DNA of 64,000 bases from Peribolospora baueri (GCA_029717555.1 JAMDHS010000013.1:270868-334867), one strand, 5' to 3'. Shown: positions 25,835-36,950, numbered from the stretch's first letter. A program made the numbers and translations. Notes: a model not told the origin generated them from the sequence alone.

Positions 25835-27713
25835 TCAATGGTGCCTGCCGTCACTTCGGTCGGACGAGTGGCCCTGTGCCGTTTTCTGCTGCAGCGTCGT
25901 GAAATCCTCGTCTCCGTGCTTCGACTGAGATAGCCACAGGCAAGTACCGGGGGGGGGGGGGGCGAAGGAGATTAGACAGGTGCAGAAGGAAAGGGACGGG
26001 GGAGAAGGGAAAGGAAGGAGCAACGAAAAGAGGTACAGGTCAGATGGTTCCATCTCGATGGGTCTACGCGATTAGCCCGCACCCCAACACCGGGAAAGAT
26101 CTCGGGAAAAATGTACTCAAGCTCACCCCTTTGACCATCGCTTCGCTGTCAGTCGCCTCCCGCGAGTACCCATGAGCCTCATGGTGCTGAATGCGAAGGA
26201 GGAAGAAACGCATGTGAACGGGAATGGAATGACACATGATCGAAAAGTGATCAGCGACGAATATATTTAGAAACGATTTCCCGTCTCCACCCTTCCCGAC
26301 GAGATCGTTTGAGCAGAAATGAGGAAAAAAGAAAATCGTATCGCCTGACTAACTCACATCGAGGTCGTCCTCGCCAGAAACCTTGTGGACGTGCTCGACC
26401 GTCTTGCTCTGCAATGTCTTAACGTCCAACTCTCCGTTGGGGCTCTAGTTAGAGCCGAGCCGGTGAGCCAGAGAAAGAGCCAATAGGGAAGGACGGAACG
26501 AGAAAGTTCACGGGTAATAGATGGAGACCCACTCACTCGCTCAGCTTTGATCTACGACGATGAATGGATCGACGAAAAAGGGAACGAAAGGAGTGTCTCA
26601 GAGAAGGACTCGACGGGCGGAACGCATGAAGACGAGGTTCCCATCATATGAGGATACGCCATCCCTCCCTCGCCCCACACGCACAAGCACACGCGCCTGC
26701 TCAACGTGACCATCTTACCCACCGTTGCCTCGCTCTCGCTCGCTAGTCTTTCATTCCAGTTCGGCGCTTGTTCGTAGGGAGAGACGGCTTCCATCTGAGA
26801 ATGTGGATGGGACAGAAATGCAGTTAAATGTTAGGTGGGAGGTGGGATCGACAACGTTGAAGGGGTAAGATGATGGTGTTCAAAAGGTTAGCGTCCTGGT
26901 TCGGCGAAAGCGGTAGCGTAGAAGAACACGAGACATCAGTCGTCCCGCGAAGCGAGCCGAAACTTGTCCTCCGTCCACACGACTCCGAAAATACCCCCAT
27001 GATCCATCGTCTGAACGTCCAACGCAGCATAAGTCGATATAAAAGCTGATCCATACCCCGAGCTGCTCCCCGGCATCTCCTTTCTCAACTCAAACGCATG
27101 CTGACCGCCGAACAACCCAGCTTCACCTTCACACGCGCTTCTCCTAAGAAAGAAAGAAACTAAAAGGATAAGGAGTGGGAGGTCTATAATCGTTGGAAGA
27201 AGCGTAGAACGTATACAAACATCCCACGAAAGGGAAAGGAAGAGGACAAGAGAAAGGAGAGAAGGGGAAGGCAGCAACCGTCCCGGATCATCTCCCGCCT
27301 CATCTTGATCCCCTTCGGCCACCGCAGCCATTGCAAACGGAATAATTTCACGAACTGCTCACCGTCACAGTCTTTTTCTTCTCACGATCGACTGAGATCA
27401 TACGGTTGAAGTCCGAGTTCGCATTTGAGGGGTCGACGTCTCTTAGACTGGAAGGCGAGGGAACACAGAAGAGAAAACGGGGCCAGGCCAGGCATCGAGC
27501 GCCGTTGACGCCCATCAGTCGCCCAATTCGCTTCTCTTCCCTCACCTTCATCCTCTTTCCGACTCATTTTTGGCGCTCACGACAAAACACCCACCTGACA
27601 GGAGTAGCATGGTATGCCTTCGGCGCCGGCGCCGGTCGCTGAACGAGGGCAACCGAAGCAAGCGGGGCCCGTGGAGCGTGCAGAGCAGAGCGGAGGACGC
27701 GAGAAAGGATCAT
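25835..27713 (-). CDS. Small conserved-looking mitochondrial protein with a repeated SEA-VK...LQxKT motif
   Basis: Seven minus-strand exons add up to an open frame of 175 aa: 27713-27595, 27447-27363, 26794-26723, 26551-26537, 26444-26358, 26186-26127, 25924-25835. The N-terminus (MILSRVLRSALHAPRAPLAS ... AYHATPVR) is Arg/Ala-rich without acids, a typical mitochondrial presequence. The C-terminal half holds two copies of one pattern: SESEATIKAERSPNGELDVK then TLQSKTVEHVH, and TDSEAMVKGSKHGDEDFTTL then QQKTAQGHS. Exon 4 is a 15-nt microexon (IKAER). The second intron would be 568 nt, far longer than usual. A possible extra phase-0 exon exists inside it (about 27101-26992), but I could not support it. 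I do not recognise the family. A matrix location is inferred from the presequence only. Confidence 0.7.
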
Positions 27714-28052
27714 GACCGGGTGACTTTGAGTGTGTAGAAGGAACACAAGCGGCTACAATGTATGATCGAAGTGAGATGGCGGTAGTCAGACGGCAGCGAG
27801 AGACCAGCTTTATTTCTTGTGCGTCGTCACCCCTTCTCGTCTCTATGAACGCTTGATGGCCGGTGAGTTGATCGAGAGAGCGATCGATCGCCGACATCTG
27901 ACGTCATCGGCATTAAGAAGGCGACTGTCACGTGGATCGCAACATGGCACGTGACCATTTAGTTCAGGACGTCCTTCGACGTCGTTTCCATTCTCATTCT
28001 ACATTCTACCTCTGCAGCTTAACATTTTTGGTGGATTCTTCTCCTTCCCACC
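27714..28052. promoter_or_regulatory. Divergent promoter with CRE and paired E-boxes
   Basis: The 339 bases between the mitochondrial gene and IES2 contain a perfect cAMP-response-type palindrome TGACGTCA at 27899-27906, then GTCACGTG (core 27929-27934) and CACGTGAC (core 27948-27953). The two E-boxes are in opposite orientation, 19 bases apart. Such clustering suggests bZIP and bHLH input; no binding data are implied. Confidence 0.6.
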
Positions 28053-30007
28053 ATGTCCACCGCGGCCACTCCAGAAGAGGAAGACGCACCGCACATCACA
28101 AAGGGAAAGAGCTCCCGCGCCGCCGTACGCCCCTTCGACACCGAAGAGGAGTCCTCTTCGAGCGATCACCGCCGCCGCGATGGTCTGCACAAGGGCGACG
28201 ACAGGGATAGCTCCGATCTAAGCGAGGCTGAAGACGGTGAGGGGGAGCAGGAGCAGGAAGCAGGGGCGGATGGGGAACCAGAGGATGAGGATGTGGAAAT
28301 GGACAATGGTGAGGTAGAGGGTGAGTCGGACGACAGCCAGGACTCTCAGGAAGAAGAGGATGCATCGGACGAAGAGGAAGAACAAGACGAGGAGGAGGAG
28401 GAAGAGGAAGAGGAAGGGTGAGTTTTGGTCCTTTTCAGCCCACCCAAGGTTGGTGGCTTAGAGTATATTTGCGTGAACTTTCCCTCTCTCATCCACTATC
28501 CCGCGACATTTCCGTACGCACAGAGATGAAGAGGAGGACGATGACGAAGAAGACGAGCTGGAAGACGAACTAGATGTAAGGGGCGAAGAGGAAGAAGGTG
28601 GGCAGCAAGGATTATCCCAGGATGGAACTCCACTGAAGGTCACACTCAAGGTCAGCGCTGGAGGTGGTGCTGGAAGCGGAGGGAGAGGTGCGGGGTCCAC
28701 GGCGGTGAAGGACCGGAAGAAGAAGAAAAGCAAGAAGGGTATGTGTCAGAAGGGCAAAGCGTCTTGCCTAGCGCGTTCTCAGATTGATTCTTCTCAACGT
28801 TATTGCTACCATGTTGTCTTTGCCCATACTAACGTAAAAACCGTCGTCGCGTCATGAACCCCACCAATCCAACCCTTGCAGCCAAGTCGTCGGCCAGCTC
28901 CACCTCGTCCGATGAATCAGATGGATTCACAGCCATCGCTTCTCGAAAGACGGCTCGTCAACGCGCAAAGGACAATGAGGACTTGCAGGCCACCTTGCTG
29001 GAGTTGCCATTGGGTACGTCCGGTCCTCTGTGACCTAAGGTCTGATTGGCTCGCGACGCTCATCTTCTATCCCTGTTTTGTTGTCTTCCGACATTATCCA
29101 TCTGTTCTTCACCTTTCTTCACCTTCCTCGAATTTCTCTTCCCCTGTTCACAGATGACCCCTCGAAAAAGAAACAGCTCACGGAATCGGAGATTGCTCTG
29201 AGACGGTCGGAAACTGCCAGGAGGCGGAAGAACCAGAGCGACAAGAAACTTGAGGATGACAAGGTCGAGGTGGGTGGGAACCATTCTACGTAAAGTATGT
29301 CTCCAGAAGTCAGTCGATCGATCTCATGCTGTCATCACCGTCTTGTCGCTTTGAATCACTCGCGTCGCCGAACGCAGACTATTAATCGCCTCCTCAAGAA
29401 ACAAGTCTCGCGCTCCCGCACAAAAGACAGAGGCGGCGAGGCGGGAGGGGGAGAAGGCGGTCATGGTTTTGAATTCGCGGAGGCGCACAAACTGTCTAGG
29501 GCGGAGGAGAAGGCTCTGCCGGGGGGGTTCTTCCGATACATCAGCGGGCGGGAGGGCAGCTCTCTGAGTGTGCCCCTGCCCACGGGTTTGGTTTCCGGTG
29601 TCGTCGGCGTCGTGGGAGGAGCGGGCGGAGAGGGGGAGGACACCGTCGTAGCTGCTCCGAGGGAGAAGAGCGAGTACGAGCGACTGTGGGAGGAGACGTT
29701 CCCTTCCGTCTCCTCCTCCGCCGTCGGCACGACGGCTGTCTCATCGGATTCGATGGACGTGGACGACGTTGGGATGAGAGGGGCTCTCGCCGACGTCAAT
29801 AACTTGCCCAGGTACCCGCCACCTCGACCGAAGTGCAGCGTCGCGGGATGCGGGCAGGAGATGAAGTACCGCTCCGTCAAGCTAGCGAAAGCGGTGTCAG
29901 CGGCGGAGGCGGCTGGTGCGGCGGACGTGGACAGAAATCGAGGCGTGAGTGCAGCGGCGGCGGTGGCTTGTTCGATGGAGCACCTCAAGCTACTCGACGC
30001 GTCCTAG
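28053..30007 (+). CDS. IES2: INO80 chromatin-remodelling complex subunit Ies2 (PAPA-1 domain)
   Basis: Five exons: 28053-28417, 28524-28738, 28882-29013, 29154-29269, 29378-30007 (485 aa). The N-terminal third is a long Glu/Asp/Ser tract. The diagnostic part is LTESEIALRRSETARRRKNQ, which together with DKKLEDDKVETINRLLKKQ forms the PAPA-1-like region of Ies2/INO80B. The C-terminus carries CSVAGCGQEMKYR and a final conserved Cys-x-x-His-like end (ACSMEHLKLL), resembling the zinc-finger end of INO80B. In yeast Ies2 binds the Rvb1/Rvb2-Ino80 core and stimulates ATP-dependent nucleosome sliding in the nucleus. Introns fall inside the acidic tract and inside the PAPA-1 helix. The acid-rich N-terminus is longer than in yeast. 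Confidence 0.88.
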
Positions 30008-30267
30008 CGGCGTCCACGTTTGTGCCCGTCTCTTTCTGTCTCCATGCCGTCCGACGCGTTTTCATGCCACCTCGTTCCTGTACATGTACGTGTACTCTAA
30101 GACAATGTATGCTTCTTAGACATGGACGTGTTCGAGCACAGCTGGAGCGAGGATGACAAGGTTGAGAGCTGGGCCTCTCGTCGAGAGGGCTGCCGGTCCA
30201 TCATCTACGCGTACACGTACAGGCACAATGCTCACTTCCCCCCGGGCTCCGTTTATCCCTCCCGCGA

Positions 30268-31883
30268 TCAACCTCTCCGCGCCTTCTTCCGAGCCTGCCC
30301 GACAGCTTTGTCGAACTTCCCCTTCACCCTTGCCTTCCCGCCCCCTCCAAACGCCTCCTTCTCGTCCCTAGTCCCTCCAGCTGTCTCCCGCGCCCTCTCG
30401 AGTGCGGAAGTCTTCCTACCGCTCTTGCGCAGCACATCGTACTCGTCTCCACGACGACCATCATCACCACCGCCCGTCTTGCTCCTCTTCTTCGCCCGGC
30501 CCCCAGTGCCGCCCTCGGCATCTCGATCGTACCCCCGAAGAAGGTCTCCGAACTCCTCCTCATACCCACCGCCCATCCTCCCATGTCTTCCCTTGCCGCT
30601 CGTAAGACCGGCCCCGCCGAGCGCAACGTCCGCCTCGTCCCTCTTCCTTCGCTTGGCGTCCTTCTTGGTCATTACCAGACGCGTCATATTCTCCTCCTCG
30701 TATTGCGTCATGCGCTCCAGGGCCTTTGCACGTGACGAGCGCAGGTGAGAGGTCTGACCCAGGCCAGAGGCAGAGATGCTGTGCGGGTCGGAGGAGAACG
30801 AGCCTGCTAGGGTCGAGAGGAGGCGGGACGACGGCGCCGACTCTCGGTCCTTGCGTTTGCCTGCAGATATGACAAGTAAAGCGCAAGACCGAAGAGGGTT
30901 AGGGAAGCTCGAAGACCCCCGTGTCTACCCGCGCGATACATACCTCTCTGAGCATTTTCGTCGTACGGCATAGGCGCTAGTTTCGGCGGGCGGTACACCT
31001 CTTCACCAGTAGAAGCGGACGCCTTGCCCATTCGTCCTTTCCCTGCTCCTCCACTCTCCTTGTCCTCGTCTCCCTTGTCCGTGGCGTTGCGCGCTCGTGA
31101 AGGAAGGAGAGCGGCAGGATTGGGCCGGAAGGAAAGCGGATCTGTAAGGCGGCAATGAGCCATGGGACAAACAGTATCGAACTTGTTGAGTGATCGCTTC
31201 ACCGGGCACATGGGCAAAGCGTACGCCAAATTGGGCGGACCAGGAAAACGAAGACTCACCGATCTCCCCCTCCTCCTCTTCCTTCCTTCCACCTCCCAGC
31301 CTCTCCCTGGTCTCCTGATCCTCAGCAGCGCGCACGAGCTTGTCGACCTGGTAGCGCAGCTTGCTCTCCAGCGGACGAATCTTCTCGAGCATGAGCCTGA
31401 TCTTCACCAGCTGCGGGACGATCAGGTACTCGCTGCCCTCCTCATCCTTCCCCCCGGCAGATGAAGGCGGTGGGAGAAGCGTGGCGGAGGAGGAAAGTTG
31501 GGAAGGGGATACATCGGGAGGGTGAATCGGTCGACCGCGGAGCTTGGAGCCAACGATAAGGAGGAGGTGATGGAGGTAGGAGAGCAAGAGGTGGTTCTTG
31601 AGAGAGAGGATGGAGACGCCTTCCGAGTAAAGGAGGGAATCAGTGTCGCGGAGTCTGTCAAAGAGGAGAATGTGGGCAGAAAACCGAGGGGAATGGTTGC
31701 CCAGTTGAGCGACAGACCCTGGTGAAGATAGAGGCTAAGCGATCACCTCCAATCCACTCACTTCTCCAGCGTGGGTTGGGCGGAGCCGTTGAAATTCTTG
31801 AGTTCTGAATGAATGCTCTTGACGAGCTGCAAGAAAGATCGGACCTCTTCTGGAGATCCTGAAGGTTCGTCGGCGGTGCTCAT
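30268..31883 (-). CDS. LCP5: U3 snoRNP-associated protein Lcp5 / neuroguidin (Sas10/C1D family)
   Basis: Four minus-strand exons: 31883-31762, 31654-31260, 31141-30944, 30860-30268 (435 aa). The Sas10/Utp3/C1D helical domain spans about residues 10-150: FLQLVKSIHSELKNF, then GVSILSLKNHLLLSYLHHLL and VKIRLMLEKIRPLESKLRYQ. The middle has the family's YRPPKLAPMPYDE block, and the C-terminus is Lys/Arg/Gly-rich (TRLVMTKKDAKRRKR). Lcp5 acts in 18S pre-rRNA processing in the nucleolus; animal neuroguidin also binds eIF4E. Intron 1 was placed at the CTTTGACAG acceptor because a nearer CAG leaves a frame that stops after 23 codons. The gene ends 260 bases from IES2, which it faces. Confidence 0.88.
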
Positions 31884-32242
31884 GGTTCGGCGAGCTTTTG
31901 TCGTCGAAGATGGGGGAGGCGGGGGCGAGGAGGAGCACGCAGCAAGGAAGCATAGAAAGCTGCATCTCAACTTACTGCGGCTGTCCACCGTCATCCGCCT
32001 TCCTCCGCGGTTCTCCGCCACACCAATGCTATGCGGGACTGCCTAGTCTTCGTACAAGGTTGTCTCGAAACGTATGGATGTCATTCTCGTGCGATGAAAG
32101 TATAAGCTGCGCCCTCTGCGGCTACATCTGCGCCATTATCTACGCGATACCGATGATCCTCGAACCCGTGTGGCCGCTGCAACCCCAGCAAAGTGTCCTT
32201 CCCATCGCCCTAAAGAAAGACGCAATAGACGCCGCTTGTCAC
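31884..32242. promoter_or_regulatory. Region upstream of LCP5, downstream of EMC7
   Basis: About 360 bases between two minus-strand genes. It serves as the 3' end of EMC7 and promoter of LCP5. No distinct motif or extra gene seen. Confidence 0.35.
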
Positions 32243-33400
32243 CTACCGCCTCCTCTTCGCTTTGGCTCCACCACCCAAGGAAGTCCCAGAAGCAGCGCTA
32301 CCCTCTTGTTGCGACGTCGGAGGGCCGTTGAGGAGGCTGTTGAACGCCGAGCCGAAGTCGCCGGACTGAAGTGAGTTGGTCATTTTCGCCATCTGTGCTT
32401 GGTTCTCTTGGAAGTCTTTCATCGCGTCCGGGTCAAGATTATTCTGTGGATGAAGTGTACACCACGGACACAGACGACGGGAATAGGGACGACGAGAAGA
32501 GAAACAATTTTAGGGAGGTCCGTCCGCGAGGTCTCGTCAAACGACGTCGGAAAGGAAACCACGCACCATGAGCTTGGGCAAGACGAACATCATGCCCATG
32601 CCCACGACGGCCATGAGCATCATGGGGTTTCCGAGCAGTCCTCTCAGGTTGAATCCCTCCCTGGGAGCGAAGAAGTCGAACTTGGTTCCGCGAGGCGCGA
32701 CGATGAGCGGGTAAGGCTGCGCGAACGCCCTTTCGGTCACCGACCATGGTTGCCCAGGGAAGTGAAGGCGTATAGTCGGAGAAGGGTTTGGTGTCGTGGT
32801 AGTGGGACTGGGAATGTCCACGCGGTACTGGTTGAAAGCGATGTTCCGAGACTGTACCTCCAGCAAGTAGTTGCCCGGCTCAACGTTTGAACTGCAATAG
32901 GTGGTAGACCAGGAGCACGTTTGCGCGCGGGGGTCGACCGTGGTCAGCGGCGGCCAGTCGAACGGCATATCACAAGCAATGGAACTGACAGAACAAAAGA
33001 GCCATCTCGTCGGAGCATCGTGCTATGCTTGCCGCCGTCGAGTACCACTCTCACTGAAGGACCGATGTGACCGGCGTCTGAGAGGACAGACAAAGCAGCG
33101 ACGCCAGCCATGGATAGGTCAGCCAGCACCGAACATCTTCGTACTTGCGTGCAGACATCACCTGAAGGTAGAAGAACACACTAGGCAGAGCTTCGTTCCA
33201 TTGGATCTGACCCCGGATGTCTGTCGCCGCTACAAGAACGAGTGACGGTAGGGCGACGCTAGCCTCGTGAGAGGGAATGCGTTGAAAGGTCCGAGCGCGT
33301 GAGCAGACGCACGTATGAAACGCAACGTGCTTACCGACGTCTCGTGTTGGTCGGGCACTCACAGCAACAGCAGGAACCGGAATAGCCGTGATTGAAGCAT
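32243..33400 (-). CDS. EMC7: ER membrane protein complex subunit 7
   Basis: Five minus-strand exons: 33400-33363, 33258-33182, 33077-32990, 32891-32567, 32443-32243 (242 aa). The start gives a signal peptide, MLQSRLFRFLLLL followed by VALPSLVLVAA, split by intron 1. Next is the beta-sandwich domain typical of EMC7: TDIRGQIQWNEALP, RVVLDGGKHSTMLRRDGSF, NVEPGNYLLEVQS and YRVDIPSP. A C-terminal transmembrane helix lies around residues 155-175 (NPMMLMAVVGMGMMFVLPKL), and a short cytosolic tail ends in KAKRRR. EMC7 is part of the EMC insertase that places tail-anchored and polytopic proteins in the ER. The whole first exon is only 38 nt. The intron 3 donor is GTCAGT, chosen because it alone keeps the phase. 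Confidence 0.9.
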
Positions 33401-33725
33401 GCTGTAGTTGAGCGTCGAGCTTTGCGCTGGAAGGAAGTCTTCTGATCTTGGCGCTGGCAGCAAGCCGAACTGCGATCGACATCTGGCCTCTCTACTGCTG
33501 CGGCGCAACACGTTCGTTCGGCTTGCGTTTGCTTCTCTATCATGAAGAGGTGCTCTGCTACATTCAGCAAGAGGAATGCGTGGGCGAGTGCGACACAGAC
33601 ATACAGGAGTGAAGAGAGCGAGGAGTCGGATCTCAGAGTCTAAGCAGTTAGTCTAGGCGAAGCGTAGGCGGAATACGTGACGGAGACGCCCATGGCATCT
33701 TATGAGAGATCTAACGCTCCCTCCC
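33401..33725. promoter_or_regulatory. Region upstream of EMC7, downstream of EMW1
   Basis: About 325 bases between tandem minus-strand genes. No separate gene is supported, and no clear regulatory motif was seen. Confidence 0.35.
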
Positions 33726-36695
33726 TCAATCCTTGGACCTCAAACCGGCCAAGATCTCCTTGAGCCTCTCATACTCCGGCTCGTCCTCGAAAGAGTCCTT
33801 GGTCCGGCCCAAGAAGGCGCGTACGATGCTCCTCGCCTGGAACTTCCAGTCCTTCAACGCCGGCTCTGTCCGCCCTTCGCCCTGTCCTCCCTCTCCCGCG
33901 GACACCGCCACCTCCCTGGGCCCGAGGTTCTCCAAATACTCCGCCATCTCCTCCACCTCCTGTGCCGCCTTTCTGAACTTCTCTACACTCGTTTCCGCCC
34001 CTCCCGCGTCATCCGAGCCCGCTCCACACCGGAACGCCTTCAGGTACGCGTCAATCGCCCCGCGGTAATCGCCCCGCCACAGAAGAAGGCGGGCGTAGGC
34101 GCGAAAGGTGCGAGGAGAGGAGGCGATGCGGGGTAGGATGGCCGTCGTGAACAGGCGCTCCACGCGCGGATACAGACCGTGCCCTTCGTTCGGGTTGTGC
34201 TCCACCTTGGTCGCCGTCTCGCCCGCGAGCGCGGACGGCTCTTGCACGGCATCTTCCTCCCTCGACGGAGCCCGAGTGACGGCGTCGACCAACCTTTCCA
34301 GAACATCTTCGTCCACGGCCTTTTCGCCTATCTTGGGCGCCAGAATGTCCACGAGCCTTGCCATGGCCCGACACGCCTCGGAGAGCTCGCCCACGTCGAC
34401 AGCGACAATCATATAGTTGGTCCAGATGCGCCAGCTCTCCTGACTGTGTCGGATGCCTTGGCGGAGCGCGTTGAAGGCGTCGCGCTTTCGAGCGTAGGGC
34501 ACCCCCGAGGCGGTAGGACGCGTCGAGAGCGCACCGTGGCTGAGCGACACGGCTGCCTGCTCTTCATCGTCCTCGTCAAGGGCAGGATCATGAACAGACT
34601 GGACTTTGTCCGCACCTTCCTCCCCCATGCGCAAATACACGCTCGCGAGGTTGTTCCAGCTCTCGCCGTCCTCGTCGTCCAAGGCGACGCACCTCCCGAA
34701 CGCTGTTGCCGCTTCCTCCCAGTCCTCTGCGCGCATCGCCGCGCAGCCGAGGACGAACCATGAGCGCGTGTAGAGCGGGTTGATGGATAACGCCGTCTTG
34801 AGCGGTTCAATAGACTCCGCAAACTCGCCTCGAGCATAGTGGTATCCGCCCAGAGAGCGCATGGCACGAGAGCTCTGATGATGAGACACCTCCCATGCCG
34901 TATGGTAGTGCTTTGGCTCCTTCTCGAGATCACCCAACAGACACCACAGCTTGGCCTTTCTGCCGTCGCTCATCCTGGCCTTGCTCCTCTCCTCTGGAGC
35001 GCGCGCCCCCGTCCTGGACTCCGCGATGCGCACTTCCACCTCCTTCCTCCTCCCTTCGAGCAAATCCCTGACGACCTCGACGCCTTTATCTTCCCTCTCT
35101 AGCAACTGCCAACACGCCACCACGTCTTCCCACATCTCCAGGCGCTCGAAGATCTCCAGCGCCGAGCGCACGACCCCGATGCTGAGGTATCGCTTGGCGA
35201 GTTCGTGCTGCATCTCCCACCTCGACGGCAGTGGCATCGAATGGAAGTATCGCAGTCGCTCCTGAAGCGTCGAGTCTGTCGTCGGCATCTGGTCGATGAG
35301 CGCCTGCAGCTGCAACGCCGAGCGCTCGACGGTGCGAGAGCGGTTGGACTCGAGTCGAGAGCGGAGGAGAAGTGCCATCGTGTGCACAGACCAGTTCATC
35401 GGGTTCTCTAGGACACGAGCCACAAACGCCATCATCTGCTCCGACGTCAGGCCATGTGAGGGGTTCATGTTGCGGATGTTGAGGCAGAGCGCAAGGAGGA
35501 CGCATTGGTCAAGCGGATGTAACTTGGGTTGGGAGCCCGGCTGGATGTGCGAGAGCTTGCCATGCGAAGACTCCGGTTTAGAGGTGGTCGTGTACTTGGT
35601 ATGTTCCAGGAGCGTATCGTCGTTGAGACTGAGCGTCGTAGGCACCGCCGCGGCTCCTGTCTCTCCCTCCTTTTGACCAACTACCGTATCTGGAGAATCT
35701 TGCTTCTCTTTTCCTTCCGACCGTCGCACCACGTTCTCCTTGGCCCCTTCGTCTTGATCATTCCTCTCTTCCCGCTCCCTACTTTCCGCAAGCAGGACGA
35801 GCTGGCTCAGGTCCTTGCTTTGGAACTTGGTCTTCCTCCCCAGTGCGCCCGTAAGCACGTACTCCAAGCCACTCTGCCGCGCCGCTTCAACAAACAGATC
35901 CGCCGCTTCCCGGTCCTGACCGAAGTGGTGAGGCACGAGTCCTCGTTCGAGGGTGAGCCGAGCGTGAAGATCTGATCGCCAGGATGGAGGGAATGCAGAA
36001 ATGTCGGAAGAGGAAGAGGACGAGTCGTAGGCAAGGGAGGAGAGGAGCTTCTGCACGCGAGAAAGAACGTCTTCGGGAACGGGAACGGGCTCGTCAAGAA
36101 GATGCTGATGTACCATTGCGGCTCGAAGTCGCCACCAGTGAATAGACTCTAGTCGCTGGAAGGGTAGAGCAAAGACGAGTTGGGCAAGGACAAGGAAGGA
36201 GGGGTGTTTGGGAAGGTGGTATGCGGGCTCACCGCCGTATTGCAGACGGCCGAGCGCGGAGGCGTGCACATCATCTTCGGACGTCGAACTCGACGACGAC
36301 GGGAGATTCAACACGGCGAGCGGTGTGACGTCGAGATCAGGGCCGGTCCAGTTGGCTTGAACGAAGGCGTGCAGGGCGGCGACGCCGACGGCGAGCATGA
36401 TCAGCTCGTTTTCGTCGTCGGAGACGAAGCGGGTAGACTCCCGGACGACAGAGAGGTTTTCAAAATCGAACACTGAAGACGATGGATCGCGACTGGTCTC
36501 AGGAAAAGACGCGGAGAAAAGCTCCTTCGCCCACCTCGAGGTCAGCGCTTCAGAAAGGTCTCCGTGGACGACCTGTCGAGCAAGTTGGACGGCTGGAGAC
36601 TGCGCTGCGTCCTTGTCGTCCACGTCGCCATGCAGGATCCAAGTACCCTCTATCAAACACCATTGTGCCTCGTTCGGCGAGGCTGAGGAGGCCAT
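33726..36695 (-). CDS. EMW1: TPR protein Emw1 / TTC27 homologue
   Basis: A single minus-strand exon of 989 aa, the only long intron-free gene apart from the last ORF. It starts MASSASPNEAQWCLIEGTWI; the W-C-L-I-E-G-T-W opening is characteristic of this family. The frame stays open upstream to 36971 but has no conserved residues there, so I chose the ATG at 36695. The centre and C-terminus contain TPR units, for example SWFVLGCAAMRAEDWEEAAT and SWNNLASVYLRMGE. The family is eukaryote-wide: human TTC27, yeast Emw1 (YNL313C). The yeast protein is essential and linked to cell-wall integrity; TTC27 has been tied to protein assembly and splicing factors. Low-complexity serine and glutamate linkers are inserted between helices. 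Confidence 0.9.
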   Translation of the reverse strand: MASSASPNEAQWCLIEGTWILHGDVDDKDAAQSPAVQLARQVVHGDLSEALTSRWAKELFSASFPETSRDPSSSVFDFENLSVVRESTRFVSDDENELIMLAVGVAALHAFVQANWTGPDLDVTPLAVLNLPSSSSSTSEDDVHASALGRLQYGGEPAYHLPKHPSFLVLAQLVFALPFQRLESIHWWRLRAAMVHQHLLDEPVPVPEDVLSRVQKLLSSLAYDSSSSSSDISAFPPSWRSDLHARLTLERGLVPHHFGQDREAADLFVEAARQSGLEYVLTGALGRKTKFQSKDLSQLVLLAESREREERNDQDEGAKENVVRRSEGKEKQDSPDTVVGQKEGETGAAAVPTTLSLNDDTLLEHTKYTTTSKPESSHGKLSHIQPGSQPKLHPLDQCVLLALCLNIRNMNPSHGLTSEQMMAFVARVLENPMNWSVHTMALLLRSRLESNRSRTVERSALQLQALIDQMPTTDSTLQERLRYFHSMPLPSRWEMQHELAKRYLSIGVVRSALEIFERLEMWEDVVACWQLLEREDKGVEVVRDLLEGRRKEVEVRIAESRTGARAPEERSKARMSDGRKAKLWCLLGDLEKEPKHYHTAWEVSHHQSSRAMRSLGGYHYARGEFAESIEPLKTALSINPLYTRSWFVLGCAAMRAEDWEEAATAFGRCVALDDEDGESWNNLASVYLRMGEEGADKVQSVHDPALDEDDEEQAAVSLSHGALSTRPTASGVPYARKRDAFNALRQGIRHSQESWRIWTNYMIVAVDVGELSEACRAMARLVDILAPKIGEKAVDEDVLERLVDAVTRAPSREEDAVQEPSALAGETATKVEHNPNEGHGLYPRVERLFTTAILPRIASSPRTFRAYARLLLWRGDYRGAIDAYLKAFRCGAGSDDAGGAETSVEKFRKAAQEVEEMAEYLENLGPREVAVSAGEGGQGEGRTEPALKDWKFQARSIVRAFLGRTKDSFEDEPEYERLKEILAGLRSKD

Positions 36696-36950
36696 AATGG
36701 ACGGCGGAAAACGAGGGCTGAGTATGTACAAGAGGGAAGCAACTCTTCTCTTTCCAAGCCAATCCTTCCCGCGTCGCGTTGCACTTCGGCCTTGCCGCAG
36801 CACAATTATCAGTATAAAGCTGCGGTATGCGCGTAATTCCCACGCTGCGACCGCTTTCTGGCGAAGGGAATTTTCACTCCTTACAAATGTCTTGGTCGAG
36901 CCATCACCATCCACGAACTCCAACCTCAACAACGACCACCCGCCGTCAAA
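36696..36950. promoter_or_regulatory. Divergent promoter EMW1/RPL8
   Basis: 255 bases between the EMW1 and RPL8 start codons. The RPL8 side ends with CA-rich leader sequence (ccatcaccatccacgaactc) typical of fungal ribosomal protein genes. I did not find an obvious Rap1-type site. Confidence 0.5.

Noticed and set aside
31655-31728. An earlier acceptor (CACCAG) for LCP5 exon 2
   Set aside because: It gives a frame that stops after 23 codons. The CTTTGACAG acceptor further on joins smoothly into the conserved Sas10/C1D helix.
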